Source: Chryseobacterium jejuense
Lineage (GTDB): Bacteria; Bacteroidota; Bacteroidia; Flavobacteriales; Weeksellaceae
Assembly: GCF_900100075.1 (NCBI RefSeq)
Contig: NZ_FNEG01000003.1
Location: forward strand, 399,978-463,977
Length of the DNA stretch: 64,000 nucleotides
Direction of reading: 5' to 3'
This document shows, one piece after another, positions 38,360-46,876 of the stretch. The stretch's first letter is position 1. Every line of letters begins with the position of its first letter. Position numbers and translations under genes: made by a program. The notes under the pieces were generated by a model that was given only the letters and a program-made list of their open reading frames with translations, did no database searches and was not told where the DNA came from.

Positions 38360-39913
38360 ATGCAGTATATACAGTTTAAAGAGATTAAGCATAAATTTCC
38401 TAAGGATAGCTGGCTGTGTTGGCGTAATGAAAAGCATGGTGGTGAATTTGATGAAGATTGGGTTATTTATATCAATCATGATATGGAATTGCAAAATCTG
38501 AATCTGGATGAGCCTTTTACAGTTTTCAATGCTATAGAAAACCAGGGTGAAATTAATAAAGAAGGCTGCTTTGCCATACTTATTGAAGGAAACCTTACAG
38601 CAAAAAATATCTACAATTATGAATCGGACGGTTCTATCTGTCTGTGTGTATTGGGAAATCTTGAAGCCGATAATATCATTGTAGGTGGGCAGGAGCTATA
38701 CATTACGGGAAATTTAACGGTAAGAGATTGCTTTTGGGGAAATTATAATCATGGAGATCTTATTATAAAAGGTGAAACTAAAGCTAAAGTCTTTGTCGCC
38801 ACTGAAGGTTATCATTATGATTATAAAAAAGAAAGGATAAGTGCAGACTTCTTCCTTTGTGATGAAGAGGAGGATGATTTTGATCCTACATTACCAGCTG
38901 GTCTTTTTACTGAGGAAATATTATATACTGAAGATGAAGCAGATATAGAAAACCTTTTTACCTGGAATGACTGGGTTTCCCGTTCTACAGCAATTAAAAT
39001 GTTGGAAACCAATTCCTCCATTATAAAAAAAGATATTCAACTTCTTTCAAAAGAAGACCAAGAATATCTTGAACTTGCAGCAATTCCAAAGTATTTTGAA
39101 GAGACTGTATTTAATGATTTAGCTTCTTTCCTTTCTCAGCTGGAAAATTTTCATAAGTTGATGGCCATCGTTAAATTGCATAAGGAGGTATATCAGCATT
39201 ATGTTTTTGAGGATTATGAAATACAATTACATCCTGACTCGGAAGATGGACAGGCACATGTCATGTTTACTCATTCATCAGGTTGTATTTTTTTCATCTG
39301 CATAGTAGAGAATGAAAATAATAGGAAAGTACTCTCTGCAGTATATCGTGAAAACGAAGACGCTTCCTTTGTAAATGTTTTTCAGCAAGGAACAACTTTG
39401 TATTATATCACTTCATTGAATATTCTATGGAACGATGTTCTTACGAGAGCTGAACGCGGAGCTTACTTCTATAATAAGTTCCTGGAAACAGTTAAACCTA
39501 CAGAAATTATCAGTTATCTAAACCTGCCCATAGTACAGGAAAAGTATAATAATTATCAGGATGCGGATAAAAACAATTTCTGGTATGAAGGGAATTGCTT
39601 TCTGATGCGAAGGCATGGTGAAAGAGGATTGGTAGGAAGTATTGATATCGGAAAGGAAAGAGATGCTGAAATATTTGATATGAGAACCTATTGCTTCCGT
39701 CCTGATCAGCTTGAAAACCCTGAAAAGTGTAACTTATTTTATGCTTCAAGTCAGGAAGAACTTACCAATGACAGCTATTCAGGAAACGGAAAGGTGTTTA
39801 AAGTATTTCTTTATGATTGGGAGCTGTTTAGAGAATCCATAGAATGGTATTCTAAAATAGGAAAAGCTTTTACAGCAATGAATGAAGAATATCTGGAAGA
39901 AAAGAATATATAA
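38360..39913 (+). CDS. hypothetical protein with bactofilin-like repeat, long paralogue
   Basis: A 517-residue cytoplasmic protein. Residues about 70-150 hold repeated short strands (AILIEGNLTAKNIYNYESDG; VLGNLEADNIIVGGQELYIT; GNLTVRDCFWG), suggesting a beta-solenoid, as in the shorter paralogue at 33644. An acidic segment (about 170-195) follows, then about 320 residues that I cannot assign to a family (rich in Tyr, Phe and Asp/Glu). The ATG at 38360 is the first possible start. It lies 31 bp after the secreted protein and 17 bp before the TPR gene, probably as one operon. Confidence 0.65.
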   Translation: MQYIQFKEIKHKFPKDSWLCWRNEKHGGEFDEDWVIYINHDMELQNLNLDEPFTVFNAIENQGEINKEGCFAILIEGNLTAKNIYNYESDGSICLCVLGNLEADNIIVGGQELYITGNLTVRDCFWGNYNHGDLIIKGETKAKVFVATEGYHYDYKKERISADFFLCDEEEDDFDPTLPAGLFTEEILYTEDEADIENLFTWNDWVSRSTAIKMLETNSSIIKKDIQLLSKEDQEYLELAAIPKYFEETVFNDLASFLSQLENFHKLMAIVKLHKEVYQHYVFEDYEIQLHPDSEDGQAHVMFTHSSGCIFFICIVENENNRKVLSAVYRENEDASFVNVFQQGTTLYYITSLNILWNDVLTRAERGAYFYNKFLETVKPTEIISYLNLPIVQEKYNNYQDADKNNFWYEGNCFLMRRHGERGLVGSIDIGKERDAEIFDMRTYCFRPDQLENPEKCNLFYASSQEELTNDSYSGNGKVFKVFLYDWELFRESIEWYSKIGKAFTAMNEEYLEEKNI

Positions 39914-39930
39914 ATCTATAGACAAATATC

Positions 39931-41619
39931 GTGAATACATTACATAAGGAGGCAGTTGAAGCATTTCGTCAGAGAAACTATACGACTGCTGCTAAAAATT
40001 GGATAAAAGGGCATGCGCTTCCGGATGATACGGAAGAACTTAAGGAAATTTATCTTTGGGTAAATTCTGTAAATGAAACTTCCCCAAATGCAGATCTCTG
40101 TGCAATATTAGGACTTATAGCACTGGATCATCATGAGGTATTTACCAGTAACCGTGAAAAAGCACTTCTTCAATGTATAGAATGGAGTAAACAGGGAATC
40201 ACTATAAGCCCTAATCATCCATGGTGTCATCGTCATGCAGGTTCTGCCTTTTATTGGATGAATCAATGGGAAGAGGCTTTTCTTTATTATGAAAAAGCAG
40301 TATCCTTAATTCCGTCACCTACTTTACAGATCAGATTATTCACTATTAAAAATAAAGGAAACCTTGCTCCTGATTTTTTATTATTGGATGTGAATCCTGA
40401 AACTTCAGAAGCCATGGAAGCTTACAATGCTGGTGTTGAAATTAACAGAATGATCAGTCAGTACCCTCAGATGTCTGAATTTGAAAAAGAAAGGCTTACC
40501 CAGCTTAAAAGAGATTGCTATACAATAGCTTATCATCTTTATCATAAGACAGTTGTTGAGAAAATTGGAGACCCTTTCAATGAAGACCCACATACTTTTG
40601 CAATGTGTTGCCATAACCTGGCCATAGAGCTTACCCAACAGGAAAAATATGATGAAGCTATCGCTATGACTACACAAGGAATGGAATACGACTATTTCAT
40701 GTATATTCTTCAGAATAGATTCAGTACCTATTTAGAAGCTGGATATTTAAAAGAAGCCGTAGATGATGGAGAAAAGCTGATGGAGGACTTTATACATGAA
40801 ATGGATTCTGTAACCTATTTTAATATAGCTGACCATCTTTGCAATATCTATATGGAATTAAAGGACTATGAGCCAGCAATGGAGTGGATTAATCTCGGAT
40901 TGGAAACTTATTATTCATTAGATGCAACAGATCCTTTGCTGAGTAATCCGGAAATTGTACGATGCTTTACCAATTTTTATATCAATAAAGCAAAAGTAGA
41001 GGAACAGACAGGTGTAAAAACAGATGTAACTACTGCCTCAAAGGAAGCTGATCAAATTTTGGAAGAAATGCCTGATAATCCAAGTGTATTAATCAGCCGT
41101 TCCAATATTTTTTTAGAAGAAGAAAATTACGAGAAAGCTCTTGAATGTCTGCAATACGCGATACATTTTGCTTCCGAACAAAATAAAGTGAGATCTGTAC
41201 AGGTGGCTTTATACAATATGGGATATATTCAGGTAGCGAAACTTAAGGATGAAACTTTAGCATTGGAAAGCTTTGAGCAGAGTATAGCTTTGGGAAATGA
41301 AGATTTTTGGTGTTATTATTGGGCTGTTCATTGTGGCTATCACTTACAGGAAAATGAAAAAACGGTAGAGTTTGCATTAATGGCTCTTCAGGTTTTGCCA
41401 CAACAGCAGGGAGTTACTGAAGATATTATAGCAGAAATTTATGAACATTTAGGAACGGCACAATTAGATTTAGGCCAATATACCGAGGCTGCGGAGAATC
41501 TGAAAAAATCTCTACATTATAATCATTCTCCCATAGCTGAGGATAATCTGAAAACAGCTGAAGCTGAGAGCAGGCGTAACGGATCAAGCGGGTTTTTCAG
41601 AAAGATGTTTGGAAAGTAA
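39931..41619 (+). CDS. large cytoplasmic TPR protein
   Basis: A 562-residue protein starting at GTG (no ATG fits). It is helical throughout with many TPR-like pairs, for example WCHRHAGSAFYWMNQWEEAF (about 90-109), NPSVLISRSNIFLEEENYEK (about 385-404) and YEHLGTAQLDLGQYTEAAEN (about 508-527). There is no signal peptide. The C-terminus ends in a short basic amphipathic stretch (FFRKMFGK) that could touch the membrane. It is probably co-transcribed with the two preceding genes and acts as a scaffold; no enzymatic motif is seen. Confidence 0.75.
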   Translation: MNTLHKEAVEAFRQRNYTTAAKNWIKGHALPDDTEELKEIYLWVNSVNETSPNADLCAILGLIALDHHEVFTSNREKALLQCIEWSKQGITISPNHPWCHRHAGSAFYWMNQWEEAFLYYEKAVSLIPSPTLQIRLFTIKNKGNLAPDFLLLDVNPETSEAMEAYNAGVEINRMISQYPQMSEFEKERLTQLKRDCYTIAYHLYHKTVVEKIGDPFNEDPHTFAMCCHNLAIELTQQEKYDEAIAMTTQGMEYDYFMYILQNRFSTYLEAGYLKEAVDDGEKLMEDFIHEMDSVTYFNIADHLCNIYMELKDYEPAMEWINLGLETYYSLDATDPLLSNPEIVRCFTNFYINKAKVEEQTGVKTDVTTASKEADQILEEMPDNPSVLISRSNIFLEEENYEKALECLQYAIHFASEQNKVRSVQVALYNMGYIQVAKLKDETLALESFEQSIALGNEDFWCYYWAVHCGYHLQENEKTVEFALMALQVLPQQQGVTEDIIAEIYEHLGTAQLDLGQYTEAAENLKKSLHYNHSPIAEDNLKTAEAESRRNGSSGFFRKMFGK

Positions 41620-41783
41620 AAAATAAAGTAACCCCAAAGGATAAAAACAGGTTAGGGAGTTCAGATAAATAGTAATCGGGATTTTACCATTATACTTATT
41701 TCAGTTTTTTTTGATATATTGTATTATCTATTTTTCAGTTTTTTTCAAAATCTGAAACCAGATAAAAACACATCTTATTTGCA

Positions 41784-42371
41784 ATGTCTAAAGAAACGGC
41801 TTCACTTATCAGTTATTTTAAAAGTTTCATTCCTCTTTCAAAAGAAGAAATTGAAGTATTGGATGAACGCATCACAGAAAGAAGAATCAGACGAAAACAA
41901 TTTATTCTGCAAGAGAATGAAATATGCCAGTATTATACATTTGTAGTGTCCGGATGTTTCAAAATGTACAGTATAGATCAAAATGGAGAAGAACATAATC
42001 TTCAGTTTGCATCAGAAAATGACTGGATTGTAGATATAGATAGTTTTCATAATAAAAATCCCAGCAAACTATATATTATTGCTCTGGAAAACTCTATTGT
42101 ACTACAGCTTGAAAAAAATGATCTCTGGTATCTGTATACTTATTATCCGAAGTTTGACAGAAATTTTAGAGTGATTATTGAACATAAATTTATAGAACTT
42201 CAGAATAGAGTATTGCAGAATATAAGTGCAACAGGAGAAGAGAAATATGAATTTTTCCTCAGGCAATATCCTCAGTTAGCCAATCGTATTTCTAATGTAG
42301 AAATAGCTTCCTATCTTGGAATAACCCCACAATTCCTTAGTAAAATCCGACAAAAAAGAATTAAGAACTAA
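41784..42371 (+). CDS. Crp/Fnr-family transcription regulator
   Basis: A 195-residue regulator: a cyclic-nucleotide-binding-type beta-barrel (about 30-120; FILQENEICQYYTFVVSGCFKMY-like strands) and a C-terminal winged helix with the recognition part NVEIASYLGITPQFLSKIR (about 172-190). The cAMP-contacting R-x-A pattern is not evident, as in most Bacteroidota relatives. A palindromic operator-like site lies between it and the next gene, so it could control that gene. Confidence 0.88.
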   Translation: MSKETASLISYFKSFIPLSKEEIEVLDERITERRIRRKQFILQENEICQYYTFVVSGCFKMYSIDQNGEEHNLQFASENDWIVDIDSFHNKNPSKLYIIALENSIVLQLEKNDLWYLYTYYPKFDRNFRVIIEHKFIELQNRVLQNISATGEEKYEFFLRQYPQLANRISNVEIASYLGITPQFLSKIRQKRIKN

Positions 42372-42391
42372 TTGTATTTCTTATCAATATG

Positions 42392-42448
42392 AAACTAGTT
42401 TAAGAATTGATCTTACCAAATATCAAGATGATTTCTTAAACTAGTTTG
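42392..42448. promoter_or_regulatory. palindromic operator-like site
   Basis: Two 15-bp arms (AAACTAGTTTAAGAA and TTCTTAAACTAGTTT) form a perfect inverted repeat around 26 nt, and each arm contains the perfect 10-bp palindrome AAACTAGTTT. The right arm overlaps a TTTG (42445-42448) that could serve as the -33 element of the next gene. Confidence 0.6.
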
Positions 42449-42472
42449 CTGTTTTTTCATGACCTTTCCTAG

Positions 42473-42480
42473 TAATTTTG
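42473..42480 (+). promoter_or_regulatory. -7 promoter box of the reductase-like gene
   Basis: TAATTTTG matches TAnnTTTG, 29 bp before the ATG at 42510. The TTTG at 42445 is 24 bp away, slightly longer than usual. Confidence 0.55.
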
Positions 42481-42509
42481 ACATAAATAAAACATTAAAA
42501 TTTAAAAAA

Positions 42510-43160
42510 ATGGAAACATTGAAAAAAGTAGCTGTAATTGGCTTAGGAAATATCGGAAAAGCAATTGCTAATGATCTGATAAAAAATAATCATGAAGTAA
42601 TTGTTGCTTCAAGAAACAGCGAAGAGGCTAGTAATTTTGCTGAACAGTCCGGAGGACTTGCCCAAAGTATGAGTATTAAAGAAGCAATTAATACTGTTGA
42701 TGTTATTATCCCTGCAATATGGTTTGGTTCCTTTAAGGATTTCTTTAATGATTATGGTGATCTTTTGAAGGATAAGACCATTATAGATGTGTCTAGTCCT
42801 ATTGCTCCTGACGGCAATGGCGGATTCAAAAAAATTATTGGGGAAAGAGAATCAGCTGGAGAACTTAACAAAGCTATACTTCCTAAGGGTTCTAAGCTTG
42901 TGAAGGCATTCGGAACTCTTGGTGCGGAAACTCTTGCAGGGGCATCCAATGGCAGTCCTGAGAAATCTGTATTATTTTATGCATCAGATGATATGGAAGT
43001 GAATCATGAGGTAGAAGAAGTGATTAAGAGTGCAGGATTTGATCCTTTAAGAGTAGGAGGAATTGACCAGTCGATTCGTATCGAAGTTTTTGGAGATTTA
43101 CATGAATTTGGGGCATTGGGGAAAACAGTTACCCTTACAGAAGCAAGGTCAAAACTTTAA
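42510..43160 (+). CDS. F420/NADP-oxidoreductase-like NAD(P)-binding protein
   Basis: A 216-residue Rossmann protein. The nucleotide loop is KKVAVIGLGNIGKAIANDL (residues 5-23), followed by HEVIVASRN (the adenosine-phosphate side), and the core DVIIPAIWFGSFKD and GTLGAETLAG. It fits the NADPH:F420 reductase-like family, which in non-F420 organisms serves unknown substrates. The longer frame from 42459 is rejected because the -7 box falls within it. A palindromic operator precedes it, so it is probably an inducible gene. Confidence 0.85.
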   Translation: METLKKVAVIGLGNIGKAIANDLIKNNHEVIVASRNSEEASNFAEQSGGLAQSMSIKEAINTVDVIIPAIWFGSFKDFFNDYGDLLKDKTIIDVSSPIAPDGNGGFKKIIGERESAGELNKAILPKGSKLVKAFGTLGAETLAGASNGSPEKSVLFYASDDMEVNHEVEEVIKSAGFDPLRVGGIDQSIRIEVFGDLHEFGALGKTVTLTEARSKL

Positions 43161-43240
43161 AATAAAACAGATAAAAAATATCCTGGCTCGGGCCTTTTGC
43201 TATATTGAAAAAAAGCACTAAAATGTTTAATGGTAAAAAT

Positions 43241-43271
43241 AAAAAGCCGGACTAAGGAGTTCCGGCTTTAT
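43241..43271. terminator. bidirectional hairpin terminator
   Basis: A 9-bp GC-rich stem (AAAGCCGGA / TCCGGCTTT) with a 9-nt loop between convergent genes. Confidence 0.85.
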
Positions 43272-43301
43272 TAATATTGATATCGTGAAAAAATAACCTT
43301 T

Positions 43302-44180
43302 TTAAATAGGGCTTACTTTCCTACGATCTGAAATAACATTTAATATAACACCTAGAAGAATCAATGTAATACCGATTAATAAGTTGGTCGTAAACTTTTC
43401 ATTAAACATAAATACACTTACCATTACGGCAACTACCGGTTCCAGAGCTCCTAAAATAGCCACAGGAGTGGAGCCAATACTTTTTATGGCATACACCAGA
43501 CATAAGCTGGAAATAACTGTAGTAAGGAAAGCAAAAATAAGAAAGTTAATAAAGATCGTCATTGAAGGAATCTCGAATGATTGATGTCCTATAACTGATT
43601 TTGTCATGAAAAACAAGGACGTAAAAAGCATAGAGTAGAAGGTAAGCTTAAACCCTGAAACTTTCAGTTTTGATTTATTGACAATCACCATATACAGTGC
43701 ATAAAACAATGAGCTCAGCATTACAATCCCCAATCCTGCAAAATTGATTTCAAAACCGTTTCCTTTGAGGCATAAAACAATAACTCCGGCAAAGGCAAGA
43801 AATAATGAAAAGATAGACAATTTGGTGAGCTTCTCTTTATAAAAGAAAAACATGATCAATGCTACTATTACTGGGTAAATGAATAGAACCGTAGAGGCAA
43901 TTCCAGGGGTGAGAAAATCATATCCTATAAACAGAAATTCAGAGGAAAGAGCATAACAGACTCCCAGAATAGCTAATATTAAAGCTTCCTTTTTATTGAT
44001 TCTGAAATTTTGTTTAGAATAGATGAGGTAAGCTCCTACCATTAAGGCTGAAAAGAAGAACCTGTAAAATAAGGTAATATCCATTGAAAAATGGGCCTGC
44101 TTAATCGGCAGAATAAAAATCGGAATCAATCCGTATGAAACCGCCGACAAAACACCTAATAAATAACCCCTAAGTTTCAT
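43302..44180 (-). CDS. EamA/DMT-family transporter
   Basis: A 292-residue membrane protein with ten hydrophobic helices in two EamA repeats (5 + 5). The second repeat ends with the typical LGALEPVVAVMVSVFMFNEKF stretch (split here at about residues 239-259). Such carriers export metabolites or amino acids; the substrate cannot be predicted. The frame extends 16 codons upstream, but the ATG at 44180 (MKLRGYLLG) gives the normal start and the extension runs into a terminator hairpin. Confidence 0.9.
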   Translation of the reverse strand: MKLRGYLLGVLSAVSYGLIPIFILPIKQAHFSMDITLFYRFFFSALMVGAYLIYSKQNFRINKKEALILAILGVCYALSSEFLFIGYDFLTPGIASTVLFIYPVIVALIMFFFYKEKLTKLSIFSLFLAFAGVIVLCLKGNGFEINFAGLGIVMLSSLFYALYMVIVNKSKLKVSGFKLTFYSMLFTSLFFMTKSVIGHQSFEIPSMTIFINFLIFAFLTTVISSLCLVYAIKSIGSTPVAILGALEPVVAVMVSVFMFNEKFTTNLLIGITLILLGVILNVISDRRKVSPI

Positions 44181-44210
44181 TTGCTTTTTATAGTTTATAG
44201 TTTTTAAAAC

Positions 44211-44241
44211 AAAAAACCACTGAATCAATCAGTGGTTTTTT
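44211..44241 (-). terminator. terminator of the acyltransferase gene
   Basis: A 13-bp stem (AAAAAACCACTGA / TCAGTGGTTTTTT) with a 5-nt loop, T runs on both strands; it follows the minus-strand gene ending at 44259. Confidence 0.88.
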
Positions 44242-44258
44242 TTATTTTTTTCTAAAGA

Positions 44259-45533
44259 TTAGATCGGTTTAAAACTTAATCCTTGTTCCTGCAGTAATAT
44301 TTGTTCCTGCTCTTTATAGTAACCACTTACTAGTTTATCGTGAATTGCTTCAAACGCTGCCAGAGTTTCATTAATCTCAGCATCCGTATGAGAAGCGGTA
44401 GGAATTAGTCTTAAAAGAATCATTCCCTTCGGAATTACCGGATATACCACTACCGAAGTAAAGATCCCGTAATTTTCTCTAAGGTCTTTTACCAATATGG
44501 TAGCTTCTACAGGAGTTCCCTGCATCATTACAGGAGTTACACAAGTATTGGTATCTCCAATATTAAATCCTCTTTCTTTTAATCCGTTCTGTAGTTTGGC
44601 TACATTTTCCCAAAGTTTAGCTTTAATCTCAGGTCTTGATCTCAATAGCTCCAATCTTTTTAATCCTCCGATTACCATTGGCATTGTAAGAGATTTTGCA
44701 AAGATTTGTGATCTTAAGTTGAACTTCAGGTATCTGATGATTTCTTTGTCACCCGCAAGGAATGCCCCGAAACCAGCCATTGATTTTGCGAAAGTAGAGA
44801 AATATACGTCAATCTGATCAGTACAATCCTGTTCTTCACCAACTCCGGCACCTGTTTTACCTAATGTTCCGAATCCGTGAGCATCATCCACTAAAAGTCT
44901 GAACTGATATTTTGATTTAAGTTCGCAGATCTCTTTGATTTTTCCCTGCTGGCCTCTCATTCCGAAAACTCCTTCAGTAATCACAAGGATTCCTCCTCCT
45001 GTTTCTTCTGCCACTTTAGTAGCTCTCTGAAGGTTTTTTTCAAGACTCTCCATATCGTTGTGCTTGTAGGTAAATCTTTTACCAGAATGAAGTCTTACTC
45101 CATCCACGATGCAGGCATGAGAATCCATATCATAAACAATTACATCATTTCTGCTTACCAAAGCATCAATGGTAGAAACCATTCCTTGGTAACCGAAATT
45201 CAATAAATATGCTGATTCTTTTTGTACGAAGTCCGCCAATTCTCTTTCCAACTGAAGGTGCTGATCTGTTTCTCCAGACATTGCCCTAGCTCCCATTGGA
45301 TAGAACATTCCATATTCTGCAGCCGCCTTTGCATCTGCTTCTATTACTTCAGGATGATTACATAATCCTAAATAATCATTGGCACTCCAGAAAATTACTT
45401 CTCTACCCTGAAATTGCATTCTAGGGCCGATAGGTCCCTCTAATCTTGGGAAAATAAAATATCCTTCTCCATAATCTGCAAATTGTCCAAGAGGTCCTGG
45501 ATTTTCTTTTATTCTTTCAAAAATATCCAACAT
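44259..45533 (-). CDS. PLP-dependent acyl transferase, probable cysteate-fatty acyltransferase (sulfonolipid synthesis)
   Basis: A 424-residue enzyme of the alpha-oxoamine synthase family (with AONS, KBL and serine palmitoyltransferase). Landmarks: FWSANDYLGLCNHPEV (about 50-65), MGARAMSGETDQHLQLE (about 80-96), LLVDDAHGFGTLGKTGAG (about 215-232) and the PLP lysine in FSTFAKSMAGFGAF (about 246-259). The family joins an acyl thioester to an amino acid with loss of CO2. Its neighbour upstream (45617) is a cysteine-synthase-like enzyme, as expected if that one makes cysteate and this one condenses it with an acyl chain into capnine. The alternative is serine palmitoyltransferase. The ATG at 45533 gives MLDIFERIKENPGP. 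Confidence 0.8.
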   Translation of the reverse strand: MLDIFERIKENPGPLGQFADYGEGYFIFPRLEGPIGPRMQFQGREVIFWSANDYLGLCNHPEVIEADAKAAAEYGMFYPMGARAMSGETDQHLQLERELADFVQKESAYLLNFGYQGMVSTIDALVSRNDVIVYDMDSHACIVDGVRLHSGKRFTYKHNDMESLEKNLQRATKVAEETGGGILVITEGVFGMRGQQGKIKEICELKSKYQFRLLVDDAHGFGTLGKTGAGVGEEQDCTDQIDVYFSTFAKSMAGFGAFLAGDKEIIRYLKFNLRSQIFAKSLTMPMVIGGLKRLELLRSRPEIKAKLWENVAKLQNGLKERGFNIGDTNTCVTPVMMQGTPVEATILVKDLRENYGIFTSVVVYPVIPKGMILLRLIPTASHTDAEINETLAAFEAIHDKLVSGYYKEQEQILLQEQGLSFKPI

Positions 45534-45554
45534 TGTATCGTAATTTTTAAGTAA

Positions 45555-45587
45555 AAAGCCTTTTTTGTAGAACACGCAAAAGGCTTT
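45555..45587 (-). terminator. hairpin between the two sulfonolipid genes
   Basis: A 10-bp stem (AAAGCCTTTT / AAAAGGCTTT) with a 13-nt loop between the stop of one gene and the start of the next on the minus strand. It is flanked by a direct repeat TTGTATCGT (45533 and 45593). It may be a terminator or an attenuator. Confidence 0.65.
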
Positions 45588-45616
45588 ATTATTTGTATCG
45601 TGATTTTATTTTATTC

Positions 45617-46654
45617 CTATTTAATAAACTCTGTCTTAAAGACTTCGTCATAATTGTGGACACAGTTGTTAACAAACCCCTGTTCGGCCATCCACTTATC
45701 ACTGTATACCTTAGTGATGTATCTTGAACCGTGGTCAGGATATATTAAAACAACCATATCTTTTTCTGTTAATTCATGAGACTTGGCATATTGTATCAGT
45801 CCCTGAGTCACAGCTCCTGTAGTATAACCTCCCATAATTGCTTCCTTTAAAGCAATCTCACGGGTTCTGTAGGCCGCCATTTCATCATTTACCCTTACAA
45901 ACTCATCTACCTTATCGAAAAGTAGAGCAGAAGGGATTAAATTTTTTCCCATTCCCTCTATCTGATAAGGGTGTACATCTTCCTTGTGAATCTCACCTGT
46001 CTCGTGATAGCTTTTTAATATAGAACCATCTGCATCCACCCCGATAATTTTAATATCCGGGTTTTTCTCCTTCAAAAACTTTGCTGAACCAGATAAAGTA
46101 CCTCCTGTTCCGGTACAGGCGAAAAGGTGAGTGATCTTACCTTCTGTCTGTTCCCAGATCTCAGGACCTGTAGTCTGGTAATGAGCATCAATATTCAGTT
46201 CATTAAAGTACTGATTGATGTAAATAGAATTGGGAGTTTCCAAAGCGATTCTTTTCGCTACTTCATAATAAGATCTTGGATCATCCGCCGGTACATTGGC
46301 AGGACATATATAAACAGTAGCTCCTAAAGCTTTAAGATAAGCGATCTTTTCAGGTTTTGTTTTGTCGCTTACCGCGAGAATACATTTATATCCCTTAATA
46401 ATACATACCATTGCAATAGAAAACCCAGTGTTTCCGGAAGTAGTTTCTACAACTACGGAATCTTCTTTCAATAAGCCTCTCTCCTCTGCGTTCTCTATAA
46501 TATGAAGTGCGATTCGGTCTTTGGTGGAATGTCCAGGATTATATGATTCTAACTTGGCATAAACGGTTGCTGGAATATCTTTTGTAACAGTATTTAGCTT
46601 CACCATAGGAGTATGTCCTATTAGGCCAAGAATATTATCGTAAACATTACTCAT
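45617..46654 (-). CDS. cysteine-synthase-like PLP enzyme, probable cysteate synthase
   Basis: A 345-residue fold-type II enzyme. Family motifs: LIGHTPMVKL (about 11-20), NPGHSTKDRIALH with the PLP lysine (about 39-51), ETTSGNTGFSIAM (about 69-81) and TGTGGTLSGSAKFLKEKNP (about 183-201). The first loop reads PGHSTKDR where O-acetylserine sulfhydrylases usually have PGGSVKDR, fitting a side branch of the family. Because the next gene is an acyl-amino-acid condensing enzyme, production of cysteate for capnine is the best guess; plain cysteine or cystathionine synthase remains possible. A -7 promoter box lies 30 bp upstream. Confidence 0.78.
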   Translation of the reverse strand: MSNVYDNILGLIGHTPMVKLNTVTKDIPATVYAKLESYNPGHSTKDRIALHIIENAEERGLLKEDSVVVETTSGNTGFSIAMVCIIKGYKCILAVSDKTKPEKIAYLKALGATVYICPANVPADDPRSYYEVAKRIALETPNSIYINQYFNELNIDAHYQTTGPEIWEQTEGKITHLFACTGTGGTLSGSAKFLKEKNPDIKIIGVDADGSILKSYHETGEIHKEDVHPYQIEGMGKNLIPSALLFDKVDEFVRVNDEMAAYRTREIALKEAIMGGYTTGAVTQGLIQYAKSHELTEKDMVVLIYPDHGSRYITKVYSDKWMAEQGFVNNCVHNYDEVFKTEFIK

Positions 46655-46683
46655 TATTTGTTATTTTCAATAAAAATCTGACT

Positions 46684-46692
46684 GCAAAAATA
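46684..46692 (-). promoter_or_regulatory. -7 promoter box of the cysteate-synthase-like gene
   Basis: TATTTTTGC on the minus strand, a match to TAnnTTTGC; the upstream element is only TTTA at the right distance. Confidence 0.55.
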
Positions 46693-46876
46693 CAAAAAAA
46701 TAAATAATTACTAAACTTTTGTTTGATTTCTAGGGCATAGTTTAATAAAAAAATATTTTCCTGTTTACAGTTTCAGCACGAGTTTAATCGCAAATTTTGC
46801 GCCAAATTTTTAAATTTTGTTAAAAACAATATAAAATAATATAAAAGCCTTATTTTCGCATAATTGATTTAATACT

